Origin: Rhizobium mayense
GTDB taxonomy: Bacteria > Pseudomonadota > Alphaproteobacteria > Rhizobiales > Rhizobiaceae
DNA length: 64,000 nt
Assembly (NCBI RefSeq): GCF_030272705.1
Contig: NZ_JARFYM010000001.1
Span: 248,001 to 312,000, forward strand
Direction of reading: 5' to 3'
The notes beneath the pieces are model-generated. The model made no database searches and was not told the origin of the DNA. It saw only the letters and a list, made by a program, of their open reading frames with translations. Shown piece by piece: positions 24,930 to 33,741 of the stretch (the stretch's first letter is position 1; each line of letters starts with the position of its first letter). The translations under genes and the position numbers were made by a program.

Positions 24930-25721
24930 TCAAGAATTTCCTTCCTTCTCTACTGCCGCCACCCAGTTGTGCCAATTCTGTTCGGAACCCGCAAAAACAT
25001 TGATGTCCGTTGGTCCCTTGATGCCCGGGATCAGACCGGTCGACGTGTATTGCCAGAAGTCCCAGCTGCGATCGGCGTAGATCTCCTTGGGATGCTTTGC
25101 GACCGAGCGCACCCAGAACTTATAGTCCTTGAAGTATCCGACGAGGTTGTCGCGGTGGAAATCGACCGACGTATAAATGATCGGGCGCTTGCCGTAATAT
25201 GCTTCGAGGCGGTCCATGAAGCGCTTGATTTCGGCGCGCACTGTCCCAGGCGCCGGTCTGGTGCGGCAGGTCGGCGAGTCAGGGTTCCATTCGACGTCGA
25301 CAACAGGTGGAAGCGCCATGGCATCCTTCGGCACATTGTGGATGAACCAATCGGCCTGCTCGTCGGCGGTGGAGCAGAAATAGAAGAAATGATAGGGCGC
25401 GTGCAGAAGTCCTGCGGCGCTCGCTTCATTCCAATATTGGGCGAAGCGTGGATCGATCCTATCCTTGCCTTCGGTCGCCTTGATGAAGACGAAGGCGACA
25501 CCGGAACTCTTCACCGACTGCCAGTTGATATCGCCCTGCCATTTCGAGATATCGATGCCGTGGATGGGATGGCGTTGGGGACGATCGCGGCCAAAGTCCT
25601 GCGGCTTCGTATCCTGGAAACGAGACTTCGGCACCGACGCAGTCTGGAAGCTGTCATAACCCAAGGTGCAGCTGTTGAGGAGAAAGGCGAGCGGCAGTAA
25701 GCATGACAGAAGCCTGCGCAT
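24930..25721 (-). CDS. GH25-family lysozyme, lipoprotein
   Basis: A 263-residue muramidase-type protein of glycoside hydrolase family 25. HGIDISKWQG (54-63), with the first catalytic-site Asp, the VVDVEW strand holding the acidic pair, and FWQYTSTG near the C-terminus are diagnostic. The N-terminus has a basic start, hydrophobic core and lipobox LLNSC with Cys18, predicting lipidation. ATG 25721 is chosen because it opens this signal directly. GH25 enzymes are common in phages and Gram-positives, but lipoprotein forms occur on rhizobial chromosomes. No phage genes flank it. It is likely to remodel peptidoglycan. Confidence 0.85.
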   Translation of the reverse strand: MRRLLSCLLPLAFLLNSCTLGYDSFQTASVPKSRFQDTKPQDFGRDRPQRHPIHGIDISKWQGDINWQSVKSSGVAFVFIKATEGKDRIDPRFAQYWNEASAAGLLHAPYHFFYFCSTADEQADWFIHNVPKDAMALPPVVDVEWNPDSPTCRTRPAPGTVRAEIKRFMDRLEAYYGKRPIIYTSVDFHRDNLVGYFKDYKFWVRSVAKHPKEIYADRSWDFWQYTSTGLIPGIKGPTDINVFAGSEQNWHNWVAAVEKEGNS

Positions 25722-25937
25722 GGATATCTCGTAATGGCGCGAGTAATCTAGCTGCCCCAAAGCTTGGCTTCCGTGATGTGTGGTCCCCAAAACCCAAAAG
25801 AGGCACGGACTCAGCTGTCATCAGCCGCCCTTGCCACTTTTTCACCATATCAACGTAAAAAATGTGTTATCTTCAAGTAAATTCTTATACTTGGAATGCG
25901 GTTTGAGCGGATTTGATGTCGAATTCCACTCTTTTCG

Positions 25938-26612
25938 CTAGGCGGCCGGGCTAACGACGACGGCTCTCCATGCGTAACCCCGTCCGATTTCTTCGAACAT
26001 CAGCTTCGCGCCGCGCGCCTGAATCCGATCTTCCAGCACGGCGCGGAGGTCGGCTCGGGGCGTGACGTGGAACTTCTTCAGCCAGCCCTTCAGCATGGAG
26101 CGGAACCAGCCAGGCAGGCGCTCCTGCTGGCCGAAATCGACGATGTGCAGTTCGCCGCCGGGGATAACCGCATCGAGAGAGGCATCGATTGCGCTCTTCC
26201 AATCCGGGATCATCGAGAGAGCGTAAGAGATCATGACGCGGTCGAAACCAGCGACACCGAATTCGGCAGCCGAGAAGGCGGTGGCGTCGGCGACACGAAA
26301 GTCCGGCGTCTGCTTCAGGCCGCGAAAATTATTGCGGGCCGAGATCAGCATTTCCTGGGAGATGTCGAGGCCATAAAGCTTGGCCGACGGAAAGCGGCGA
26401 TGCGCCAGCAACATGTTGCGGCCGGTGCCGCAACCCACTTCCAGCAGGGTGCCACCGAAAGGCACGTTGAGGTGCGCGATGGTACGGTCACGGCCGAAAA
26501 GGTAGTATTTACGGGTCAAGTCGTAGATGTGCCGCTGGTAGCGGTACATGCCGTCCATCAGTCCGGCATGGCTCTTGGAGCTTGTCTGAAGACCTGTGTC
26601 CGCCCGGCTCAC
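25938..26612 (-). CDS. btaB: Diacylglyceryl-homoserine N-methyltransferase BtaB
   Basis: A 224-residue class I SAM methyltransferase that trimethylates diacylglyceryl-homoserine to the betaine lipid DGTS. Motif I LLEVGCGTGRNML and the HIVDFGQQE segment are clear. Its gene overlaps the upstream btaA by four bases (ATG at 26612, btaA stop at 26609), and that linkage makes the assignment firm. The N-terminal YRYQRHIYDLTRKYYLFGRD stretch is characteristic of BtaB. Likely cytosolic, acting at the inner leaflet of the membrane. Confidence 0.9.
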   Translation of the reverse strand: MSRADTGLQTSSKSHAGLMDGMYRYQRHIYDLTRKYYLFGRDRTIAHLNVPFGGTLLEVGCGTGRNMLLAHRRFPSAKLYGLDISQEMLISARNNFRGLKQTPDFRVADATAFSAAEFGVAGFDRVMISYALSMIPDWKSAIDASLDAVIPGGELHIVDFGQQERLPGWFRSMLKGWLKKFHVTPRADLRAVLEDRIQARGAKLMFEEIGRGYAWRAVVVSPAA

Positions 26613-27856
26613 GCTTTTTTCCCGTAGATGTGGAAGCCGCCGTAAATCGCCGAGCGGTCGCGGACGTTAAGCTCTTGCGAGCGCTCTTCGAAATAGACCC
26701 ACTGGTCGCGAATGGCGGGGGAGAGACGACCTTCGATGATGCTCTTTTCGGCGGCGGTGCGGAAAATGACGCGGGCACCTTCGCGGGCCGTGCGGGTGAT
26801 TTCCGCCCAGAGCTGGTTGAGCTGCTCGTCGTTCATCCAATCCTGCGCATCGAGCAGGATATAGCGGTCGCGCGAAGCGGCCGGCTTGGAAGCCAAGAGC
26901 TCGGTGAAATTGGCGTGATGGACGTCGACGCGGTCGGCATTGGCGCGAATGGCGGCGTAGTGCTCGGGCCTCAGATAGGTCGGCAGCGGACCCTGATGCT
27001 GGGCGGCATAGCGCCGTGCGAAGGCCTGCCAGGCAAAATAGTTGTCGCGCATCGGGAAGTGGCACGACAGCTTTTCCAGACGATGCTTCAAAACACCCGA
27101 GATGGAATCATCACCGGCGAGGCTCGCAAGTTCGTCATATTGTTGCGGTGGAATGCCGAGGCCGAAAAGCGAACTCTTGCGACCGAGCAGCCAGCGCACC
27201 ATCGGCTTGTCGAAGATCGGCGCGATCTCGTTGTCGAAAAACTGCCGTTGTTCGCGGACCGTGCGCGCTTCCGTCATCTTGGCGAGACGGACGCCATGCA
27301 GGCGCGCCAGCACGTGGGCGGCGCCGATGAAGCGCCCGAGCAGGCCCGTCTTGTAGATGTTGCGGTTGAACACGGTAACGCGGCGGCGGCCATACATATC
27401 GCGGCCGCCCCAATAGGCAGCCGTTGCCGGATCCAGCCGCGGCGCAATGAACTGGTCATAGGCCTGGCTGTTGGCGCTGAGGCCGGGCGTGCCGAAGAAC
27501 CGCACCAGATCGGCGTGAGCCGGCAGCAGCCGGAAGGCGGCGAGCTTGAGCTTGTTCAGCGCGATGTGGTGGCGATTGAGGTCGACGACATCGATCGAAG
27601 CCGGGCTCTGCGAGAGGTAGGCGAGCATGTTGCAGCCGCCGGAGCCGATGGTGACGAGACGGTGATGGGGCTGAAGCTCCATCGCCTCCATGTCGATATC
27701 CGGATCCTCCCAGATCTGCGGATAGACAAGGCCGGAAAACAGCATGCCGAACAGACGCTCGGAAAAGCCGGCTTTCGACAGGGCCTTGTGTTGCAGAACA
27801 GCTTCCTTGACTTTCCGGTTCTTGCGGAGACCGGCATCCGGGGCGAATTCCGTCAT
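26609..27856 (-). CDS. btaA: SAM:diacylglycerol 3-amino-3-carboxypropyltransferase BtaA
   Basis: A 415-residue DUF3419 protein. It transfers the aminocarboxypropyl group of SAM to diacylglycerol, the first step to DGTS. Marks include ERLFGMLFSGLVYPQIWED (33-51), the SAM-site TIGSGGCNMLAYLS and DVVDLN, and the C-terminal YGGFHIYGKK. In Sinorhizobium meliloti the pair is switched on by PhoB under phosphate limitation so that betaine lipid replaces phospholipid (established for that species). Pho-box-like repeats upstream here are only weak. ATG 27856 fits the family N-terminus. Confidence 0.93.
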   Translation of the reverse strand: MTEFAPDAGLRKNRKVKEAVLQHKALSKAGFSERLFGMLFSGLVYPQIWEDPDIDMEAMELQPHHRLVTIGSGGCNMLAYLSQSPASIDVVDLNRHHIALNKLKLAAFRLLPAHADLVRFFGTPGLSANSQAYDQFIAPRLDPATAAYWGGRDMYGRRRVTVFNRNIYKTGLLGRFIGAAHVLARLHGVRLAKMTEARTVREQRQFFDNEIAPIFDKPMVRWLLGRKSSLFGLGIPPQQYDELASLAGDDSISGVLKHRLEKLSCHFPMRDNYFAWQAFARRYAAQHQGPLPTYLRPEHYAAIRANADRVDVHHANFTELLASKPAASRDRYILLDAQDWMNDEQLNQLWAEITRTAREGARVIFRTAAEKSIIEGRLSPAIRDQWVYFEERSQELNVRDRSAIYGGFHIYGKKA

Positions 27857-27863
27857 CTGAGTC

Positions 27864-27923
27864 TTGTCACCAATTTGTCAGGTTCAGGGCGTGTAACTCG
27901 GCAATGCTACAGTCTGATGACGT
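27864..27923 (-). promoter_or_regulatory. btaA upstream region with weak Pho-box-like repeats
   Basis: On the minus strand ACGTCAT-N4-CTGTAGC (27906-27923) lies about 50 bases upstream of btaA, with partial match to CTGTCAT-N4-CTGTCAT. On the plus strand TTGTCAC-N4-TTGTCAG (27864-27881) is a second partial match in the opposite direction. Neither is convincing alone; PhoB control is expected from the genes rather than proved here. Confidence 0.25.
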
Positions 27924-28044
27924 GGGCTGTTGGTAGACCCGCCCAAAGGACCATCATGTGGGCATTTGCGGAACTGCCATGACGATAGGCCTTTCATATT
28001 GCAGCGTTTCCTGATTGTGTCCGAATACTTTCGGAGGGTGTGAC

Positions 28045-29475
28045 ATGCGTTTGATATCGAGAGTGATCGGAGCTCTTTTTCTGCTGCTGCTGATCATTGT
28101 CGCGGGTGGTGCTGTCTGGCTTTGGGTCTCGCCGCCGGAATTGCTGAGGGTCGGCGACGGTTACGCCGCCAAAATCGTCTGCTCGAACACCTTTATTGCC
28201 AAGCGCGATCCCGAGCAGGTGTTGGCGGATGATGTGCAGGCACCGGGTAATCCGGCGCTGAAACTCGTCAATGTTTCGGTTGATCGAGACGATGGGGTGG
28301 TAACCGCCCGTTTCCTCGGCATGTTTGCACCGAACTATGCTCTCTATCGTGGCGCGCTCGGTTGCACGACGGTGCCGGACGGGGACCTGCAGGCAGCGCG
28401 GAGCGCGGCCTTTCTCAATAAAGTGCGGGTGGCCAAAAGCGATTCCCTTTGGCCGGACGGCAATAAGGTCACACTGAATCAGGATGAGACTGGCGTCGTG
28501 CTTTCGAAACTCCTCGCCAATCCGGACTTTGCCGGTCCGGCGATGCGTGCCATCGTTATCGTCAAGGACGGCCGTATCGTCGCGGAGGCGTATGGCGACG
28601 GGTTCACCAACGCTACGCCGTTGATCGGTTGGTCGATGACGAAGACGGTCAATGCCGCCATCATCGGCCGTCTGATGCTCTCTGGTCGCATGTCCTTCGA
28701 CGATCAGAACCTTCTGCCGCAGTGGAGCGGCGATGTGCGCAAGAACATCAAGCTCAGCGATCTCCTCGGTATGGAGAGCGGGCTGGCCTTCAATGAAGGA
28801 TATGGCGCCGTCTCCGACGTGACGCGCATGCTTTATCTCGATCCCGACTCGACGAGGGTTGCCGCCAACGCGCCTCAAGAGGTCGCGGTTGGCGAACGCT
28901 TCAGCTATTCCAGCGGCACGGCGACGCTGCTGTCGAGGCTCTGGATGAACAGGCTTCCGAATGAGAGTGCTGCGATCGCCTATCCGCGTGAAGCGCTGTT
29001 TGCGCCGCTCGGCATGTCCAGCGCGGTATTGGAAGCCGATGAGCGTGGCACTTACGTCGGCAGCTCCTATCTTTATGCGACGGCGCGCGATTGGGCGCGC
29101 TTCGGGCAATTCCTGCTGCAGGATGGCGTCTGGAAGGGCCAGCGCCTGTTGCCTGAAGGCTTTGTCGGCGCGATGCGCACCCCGACGACGTCATCGGAAG
29201 GCATCTATACGCAGGTTCAAGCCTGGCTCGCTGGTCCCGGCGGCTCCGACGCGCAGTTCGGCCTGCCGACGGATACGTTCTGGATGCTCGGACATGACGG
29301 GCAGAGCGTCGCCATCGTGCCGTCGGCCAATCTCGTGCTGGTGCGCATGGGGCTGACGCCGGGCTGGGTGGACTACAAGCCGCAGATTCTGCTGAAGAAG
29401 ATTCTGGATATAACGACGCCGGCCAAGACCTCAGGTCCGGCCGACGCTGACAGGGTAGTCCAGGATAATCAGTAA
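28045..29475 (+). CDS. Beta-lactamase-fold serine hydrolase, membrane-anchored
   Basis: A 476-residue protein of the class C beta-lactamase/DD-peptidase-like family. One N-terminal transmembrane segment (about 7-28) anchors it, with the enzyme facing the periplasm. The catalytic SMTK (Ser197, Lys200) and a YSSG second motif near residue 285 are present, and LGHDG may take the third-motif position. GGAGGG precedes ATG 28045; the open frame before it is not needed. Many such proteins are esterases or D-aminopeptidases rather than beta-lactamases, and the substrate is unassigned. Its end overlaps the converging gene by 7 bases. Confidence 0.8.
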   Translation: MRLISRVIGALFLLLLIIVAGGAVWLWVSPPELLRVGDGYAAKIVCSNTFIAKRDPEQVLADDVQAPGNPALKLVNVSVDRDDGVVTARFLGMFAPNYALYRGALGCTTVPDGDLQAARSAAFLNKVRVAKSDSLWPDGNKVTLNQDETGVVLSKLLANPDFAGPAMRAIVIVKDGRIVAEAYGDGFTNATPLIGWSMTKTVNAAIIGRLMLSGRMSFDDQNLLPQWSGDVRKNIKLSDLLGMESGLAFNEGYGAVSDVTRMLYLDPDSTRVAANAPQEVAVGERFSYSSGTATLLSRLWMNRLPNESAAIAYPREALFAPLGMSSAVLEADERGTYVGSSYLYATARDWARFGQFLLQDGVWKGQRLLPEGFVGAMRTPTTSSEGIYTQVQAWLAGPGGSDAQFGLPTDTFWMLGHDGQSVAIVPSANLVLVRMGLTPGWVDYKPQILLKKILDITTPAKTSGPADADRVVQDNQ

Positions 29476-30719
29476 TTGCCGTGGGCGATGTCCTCAAGAC
29501 CCTTGCGCTTGGCATCGAAGTAATAGCCGTGCGCGTAGAGCTGAACGGCATTGACTTCCTTGTTCTCGGTCTTGCTGTCAGCCACCATCCAAGCGCCACG
29601 CAGATATTTCGCGGCATATTTGATGTTGGTCTCGGCGTCGAGCAGGCCCGAAGGCGGACCTTCGTAACCCATGGACTTTGCGGTGTTGTATTTGATCTGC
29701 ATCAGGCCGAAATAACCGGCCCTGTTATAGGCCTTCGGATTGTAACGGCTCTCGCGGTGAACGACGCGGTGGATGAGCGATTCCGGAATTTCGTAAAGCC
29801 TAGCATATTTCTGAATGAGCTTCGAAACATAGCTCTTCTCAGCGGTCGGCACATCGGAGGAATCGTCGTTCTGAGGCAGCAGCACCGCCGGAACGACCGT
29901 GGGGCCGCTGGCATCGAAGTTGAAATCGTAATGCATGCGGTTATCCACATAACCCATGCCGGGAATCTGTGTGGGCGCAGCAAAGGCAACTTCGGTCGGC
30001 GCCATGATTGCTGCATTTTCACCGGGGCGGGGCGTCGGGACGACGGATTGAATGGCGGCCACGTCCGATGTCATCGGAATGGTTGCTTGCGCCGCAGCCA
30101 CCGAGCTTGCAACAGGCAGAAGTGCGGTATCGCCAGGACGCGCCGGATTCGGGATCGGGATGGCGACGACGGCAGGGATCGGCGGCTCGTCGGAGGCCGC
30201 ATAGGCAGCCGCTGCGGATGTGTTCGCCACGGGCGTGCCGGTCGCGGTCGCAATAGCGACGGTGCCTTGGTTGGTTGCGTTCGGCACATTCGTCACCGGA
30301 CCACCCATGCGGTCCTGGGTTGCTTGGACCTGGTTTTGAGCAACCGGACCGACGCCGACGTTCTGAGCAGCCGAGCCGGCACCAACGTTTTGAGCAAAAC
30401 CGCCGCCAACCCGGTCGGATTTCATCAATACGGCCTGTTGCATCGGCGCCGCCTGCTGCTGCGGCTGGAGTGCTGCCTGCGGCTGGATCTGCTGACCTGC
30501 TGCTGCCGGTGCGGTGGATGCCATCGCTACGCCGCCTGAAGGCGATGCAGCACCGACCGAAGCCGGGTTTGTATTCGGATGCGGCACGTTGGTTTGTGCC
30601 GACGGGAGTCCTGCCTGAGACGTCTGCTGCTGAGTGCTTGCACACCCCGCTAGAACGCCGCACATCATTGCCGAAAAGGCAACGCTGCGCTTTAGGCTGG
30701 GAAATCCGATCGTTACCAT
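29469..30719 (-). CDS. Lipoprotein lytic transglycosylase (SLT domain)
   Basis: A 416-residue protein. Signal with lipobox LAGC (Cys26) predicts an outer-membrane lipoprotein. A long Gln/Ala/Pro-rich segment (about 27-285), including repeated QNVG, probably spans the periplasm as a disordered tether. A C-terminal SLT domain (about 290-400) carries the catalytic Glu in HRESRYNPKAYN and the GLMQIKYNTAKSMGY motif. It cuts glycan strands of peptidoglycan. The only weak point is the start: no clear ribosome binding site is seen at ATG 30719, though the signal sequence fits. Confidence 0.85.
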   Translation of the reverse strand: MVTIGFPSLKRSVAFSAMMCGVLAGCASTQQQTSQAGLPSAQTNVPHPNTNPASVGAASPSGGVAMASTAPAAAGQQIQPQAALQPQQQAAPMQQAVLMKSDRVGGGFAQNVGAGSAAQNVGVGPVAQNQVQATQDRMGGPVTNVPNATNQGTVAIATATGTPVANTSAAAAYAASDEPPIPAVVAIPIPNPARPGDTALLPVASSVAAAQATIPMTSDVAAIQSVVPTPRPGENAAIMAPTEVAFAAPTQIPGMGYVDNRMHYDFNFDASGPTVVPAVLLPQNDDSSDVPTAEKSYVSKLIQKYARLYEIPESLIHRVVHRESRYNPKAYNRAGYFGLMQIKYNTAKSMGYEGPPSGLLDAETNIKYAAKYLRGAWMVADSKTENKEVNAVQLYAHGYYFDAKRKGLEDIAHGNY

Positions 30720-30835
30720 TCTGTCACTTTCGAAAAAACCAAACCAAACCTGCGATGCAAATCAGTCACAGGGTCAATAAATTTATGAATCTCCCATTAA
30801 CCTATCCGTGATCCCCCCGCAACCCTGCACCGTAC

Positions 30836-31471
30836 TCAAGCGGCCATCCGGCGGTATCCGGCGGTGACTGCACCGGCCGCAATCAACAGGGTACCACCCG
30901 TCCGGTTGACGGCACGTTGCACGCTTGCCTTGCGGATGAAACCACGCGCCATGTCGGCGACGAAGGCGTAAATCAGCGAATTCAATGCCGCCAAAGTCAG
31001 GAAAGTCGCCTCCAAAATAAGAGTTTGCTGAAGGAAGGGCTTCGACATGTCGAGAAACTGCGGAACGAAGGCGATGAAGAAGACGATGCTCTTCGGATTC
31101 AGCGCCGTCACAACATAAGCGTGCAGCAGAATCTTCAGCGGTTTTTCCTCGGGAAGGTTGTCATTATCGCCCAACGGTCCGGTCACGATCGGCGCACGCC
31201 AGAGCTTAATTCCCAGAAACATGAGGTAGGCTGCGCCGATCAGCTTAAGAATCGTAAACAGAGTCGCTGAAGTCGCGAGAAGTGCACCAAGACCGGCGAG
31301 CGAGGCGGTCATCGCCGTGAAGTCGCCAAGCGTCACGCCGGTCACCGTTGCCAGCGCAGTCTTGCGACCGTGGCCGAGCGCATACGAGATCACAAGGAGA
31401 ATGGTCGGACCGGGTATTGCCAGCATGATGCAGGACGCGGCGGCGAAAGCGAGCCAGGTTTCGATGGACAT
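30836..31471 (-). CDS. LysE/RhtB-family amino acid exporter
   Basis: A 211-residue membrane protein with about six helices. The N-terminal PGPTILLVISYALGHGRK with the GVTLGDF segment is the LysE/RhtB signature, and TALNPKSIVFFIAFVPQFL is equally typical. ATG 31471 has GAGGAGG 7 bases upstream; the 37 codons before it are not used. The family exports homoserine, threonine or other neutral or basic amino acids. The 59-base gap to the phosphofructokinase gene leaves open whether the two are cotranscribed. Confidence 0.87.
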   Translation of the reverse strand: MSIETWLAFAAASCIMLAIPGPTILLVISYALGHGRKTALATVTGVTLGDFTAMTASLAGLGALLATSATLFTILKLIGAAYLMFLGIKLWRAPIVTGPLGDNDNLPEEKPLKILLHAYVVTALNPKSIVFFIAFVPQFLDMSKPFLQQTLILEATFLTLAALNSLIYAFVADMARGFIRKASVQRAVNRTGGTLLIAAGAVTAGYRRMAA

Positions 31472-31530
31472 GGAATCCTCCTCTATTCCTATTCGCCGCC
31501 AGCAAAGACATTGGATTTGTGATCCGTCAA

Positions 31531-32742
31531 TTAGGATTGGGCGTATTTTTGCCCGATATGGTCCATGACTTCGGCAAACCACGGCGATGACAGATCGAAA
31601 GGCTTGCCGCCCTTGATGCGCGGGAATTCGATGGTGCGCAACTTGCAGCCCTGGCCTTCGTCATGGCCGGTGACGCCGGACACCTTATTCAGTGCGCTTT
31701 CGACTGCGAGATCGACCATGCCTTGGATGAGACGCAGGTCTTCGCCATTGGCGGGCGCAGAGCGGGCAAAGTAGCCCGACTTCTGCACCATCGAGCGCTC
31801 CGCGCCGAGAAGGGTGGCGAACTGCTTCTGGAACCAGTTGCCGACATTGATGGTATCGATCTTCACATGACCGAAGGCATCGCGCTTGATGGTTTCACCG
31901 GCAGCTTCACGCTCGGCGACGATAGCGTCGAGGCCGGCGCCTTCTGAAACGAACAGCGTTACCTGGCCAGTCTTTTCCATGATGGCCTTCAGGCGGTCAG
32001 CTTCTGCTTCCATGTCGAAAGCCATTTCCGGCAGATAGAGGCCGTCGATGCTCTTCATGGCGGCATTCATCATGAAGCCCTCGACATATTCATTGGCGCT
32101 GGTCTTCTGGATATAGGCGCGGGCAGTCGCCGCCGTCAGCCAACCGCAGCTGCGGCCCATGACTTCATGGATAACGAGGGTGCGCGGAGCGGCGGTCTGC
32201 TCGTTGCCGACATTGTCGAAGAAATGGGCGCCGACTTCGGCTGCCGTCCAGGCGCCGAGAGACTGGCGGATCGGCACAACATCATTGTCGACCGTCTTCG
32301 GGAGGCCGACCACGGTCAGGTCGTAGCCGTTGGCGCCGAGATAGGCGGCAAGATCGGCCGCCGTCGTGTTGGTGTCGTCGCCGCCGATCGTATGGAGAAT
32401 GGTGACACCGTCGGAGGCGAGACGCTCAGCGGCGACCCGCAGCGGGTTTTCGCCTTCCTTGACGAGGCCACGCTTGACGCAATCGGCGGCGTTGGTGAGC
32501 TTGACGCGGCTGTTGCCGATCGGCGAACCGCCGTAGCGGTGCAACAAATGGGCACGTTCGCGCATCCCGGGTGTGATCTCGATGCGATCGGCAAGCAGAA
32601 CGCCCTGATAGCCGGAGCGGTAGGCGATAATGTCGAGATCGGGCGCCACGTCGCTGTAGCGCTGGATCAGGCCGCCGACCGCGGAGGAGAGACAAGGCGC
32701 CAATCCGCCGGCGGTGAGCATTGCGACTTTTTGTTTGGCCAT
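31531..32742 (-). CDS. pfp: Pyrophosphate-dependent 6-phosphofructokinase
   Basis: A 403-residue PFK-fold enzyme, converting fructose 6-phosphate and PPi to fructose 1,6-bisphosphate reversibly. GGDDT (120-124) with the second Asp marks PPi specificity instead of the Gly of ATP enzymes, and PKTVDND (148-154) matches the PPi type. MGRSCGWLTA follows. ATG 32742 has AAGGAGGAT directly upstream. Rhizobia mainly use the Entner-Doudoroff route, so the gene may work in gluconeogenesis or on sedoheptulose phosphate (inference). Confidence 0.9.
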   Translation of the reverse strand: MAKQKVAMLTAGGLAPCLSSAVGGLIQRYSDVAPDLDIIAYRSGYQGVLLADRIEITPGMRERAHLLHRYGGSPIGNSRVKLTNAADCVKRGLVKEGENPLRVAAERLASDGVTILHTIGGDDTNTTAADLAAYLGANGYDLTVVGLPKTVDNDVVPIRQSLGAWTAAEVGAHFFDNVGNEQTAAPRTLVIHEVMGRSCGWLTAATARAYIQKTSANEYVEGFMMNAAMKSIDGLYLPEMAFDMEAEADRLKAIMEKTGQVTLFVSEGAGLDAIVAEREAAGETIKRDAFGHVKIDTINVGNWFQKQFATLLGAERSMVQKSGYFARSAPANGEDLRLIQGMVDLAVESALNKVSGVTGHDEGQGCKLRTIEFPRIKGGKPFDLSSPWFAEVMDHIGQKYAQS

Positions 32743-33030
32743 GGGGATCCTCCTTGCAGCAGGGCTGCTTCATTGCGGTGATTGCCGTTCGAATGGATGC
32801 GACAGGCGGGCATGGCTGTAAAGTAAAGAATTTAAGAAAGGCGTGCTTTGTTTTTTCAATCGGGCCATTGGCATGACCCACTGTGCGGCATCGCAAATTG
32901 CGGCTTCCAACACGCCATCATTACCGAATTGTGAAAAGTGTTTTCGATTATGCGACCAATGGACCGCTTGAAATCGCAACCATTATTTGATCAACGTGTT
33001 TCTTATTCAGAAGGGGTAGTTGAGACCATC

Positions 33031-33741
33031 ATGTCGTTTTGGGAAAAATTGCTGAATGCTGTTGGTAGCACCGCTGGCAATGCCCTGTCGGCGGTGGTTG
33101 AAGCCATTCGTACGCTGTTCGAAGGCGATCCGGAAACCCGCCGCAAGGTAGCCTTTTCCGTCGCCATCATCGCGCTTTCCGCCAAGATGGCGAAAGCCGA
33201 TGGTGTGGTGACGGAAAACGAAGTCAACGCATTTCGCGAGATCTTCGAATTTCCGCCGGATCAGGCGAAGAACGTTGCGCGTCTTTATAATCTGGCCCGC
33301 CAGGACGTCGCCGGCTACGAAGCCTATGCCGAGAAGCTGTCGTCGCTCTGCGTGACCTGCGCGAAGAACTGTCCGGTGCTGGAAGACGTGCTCGACGGAC
33401 TTTTCCATATTGCCAAGGCTGACGGCCTGATTCATGAGAAGGAAATAGCCTTCCTCCAGCACATCGCCCAGATCTTCCATATGAGCGAGCAGCGGTTCGA
33501 GCAGATCATGGCCCGCCATGTCAGTGTGGGCGGCCGCGATCCTTATAAGGTACTCGGCGTATCGCCCCAGGATGATTTCACGACCATCCGCCGCCGTTAT
33601 CATGGCCTTGTTTATGAGAATCATCCCGATCGCCTCGTCTCGCGCGGCGTGCCGGAAGAATTCCACCTCATCGCCAATGAGCGTATGGCGGCACTCAACG
33701 CAGCCTACGCGGAAATCGAGAAAGAACGCCGCGCGGCATGA
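33031..33741 (+). CDS. TerB/DjlA-like protein with C-terminal J domain
   Basis: A 236-residue cytosolic protein with two parts. A TerB-like helical domain covers about 40-165 (AKADGVVTENEVNAF and AKADGLIHEKEIAFL are its two paired acidic motifs). A J domain covers 169-236 with the essential HPD (198-200) that stimulates DnaK. A short N-terminal hydrophobic helix recalls DjlA but is weak. ATG 33031 is the first start that opens a family-like N-terminus; its upstream AGGGG is rather distant. It overlaps the amidase gene by 4 bases. Confidence 0.85.
   Translation: MSFWEKLLNAVGSTAGNALSAVVEAIRTLFEGDPETRRKVAFSVAIIALSAKMAKADGVVTENEVNAFREIFEFPPDQAKNVARLYNLARQDVAGYEAYAEKLSSLCVTCAKNCPVLEDVLDGLFHIAKADGLIHEKEIAFLQHIAQIFHMSEQRFEQIMARHVSVGGRDPYKVLGVSPQDDFTTIRRRYHGLVYENHPDRLVSRGVPEEFHLIANERMAALNAAYAEIEKERRAA

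Noticed and set aside
24930..25721. Prophage remnant suggested by the GH25 lysozyme
   Set aside because: No phage structural, integrase or holin gene nearby, and a lipoprotein signal points to a chromosomal wall enzyme.
26582..27982. 466-residue plus-strand frame across btaA
   Set aside because: Shadow of btaA; low-complexity composition and no domain.
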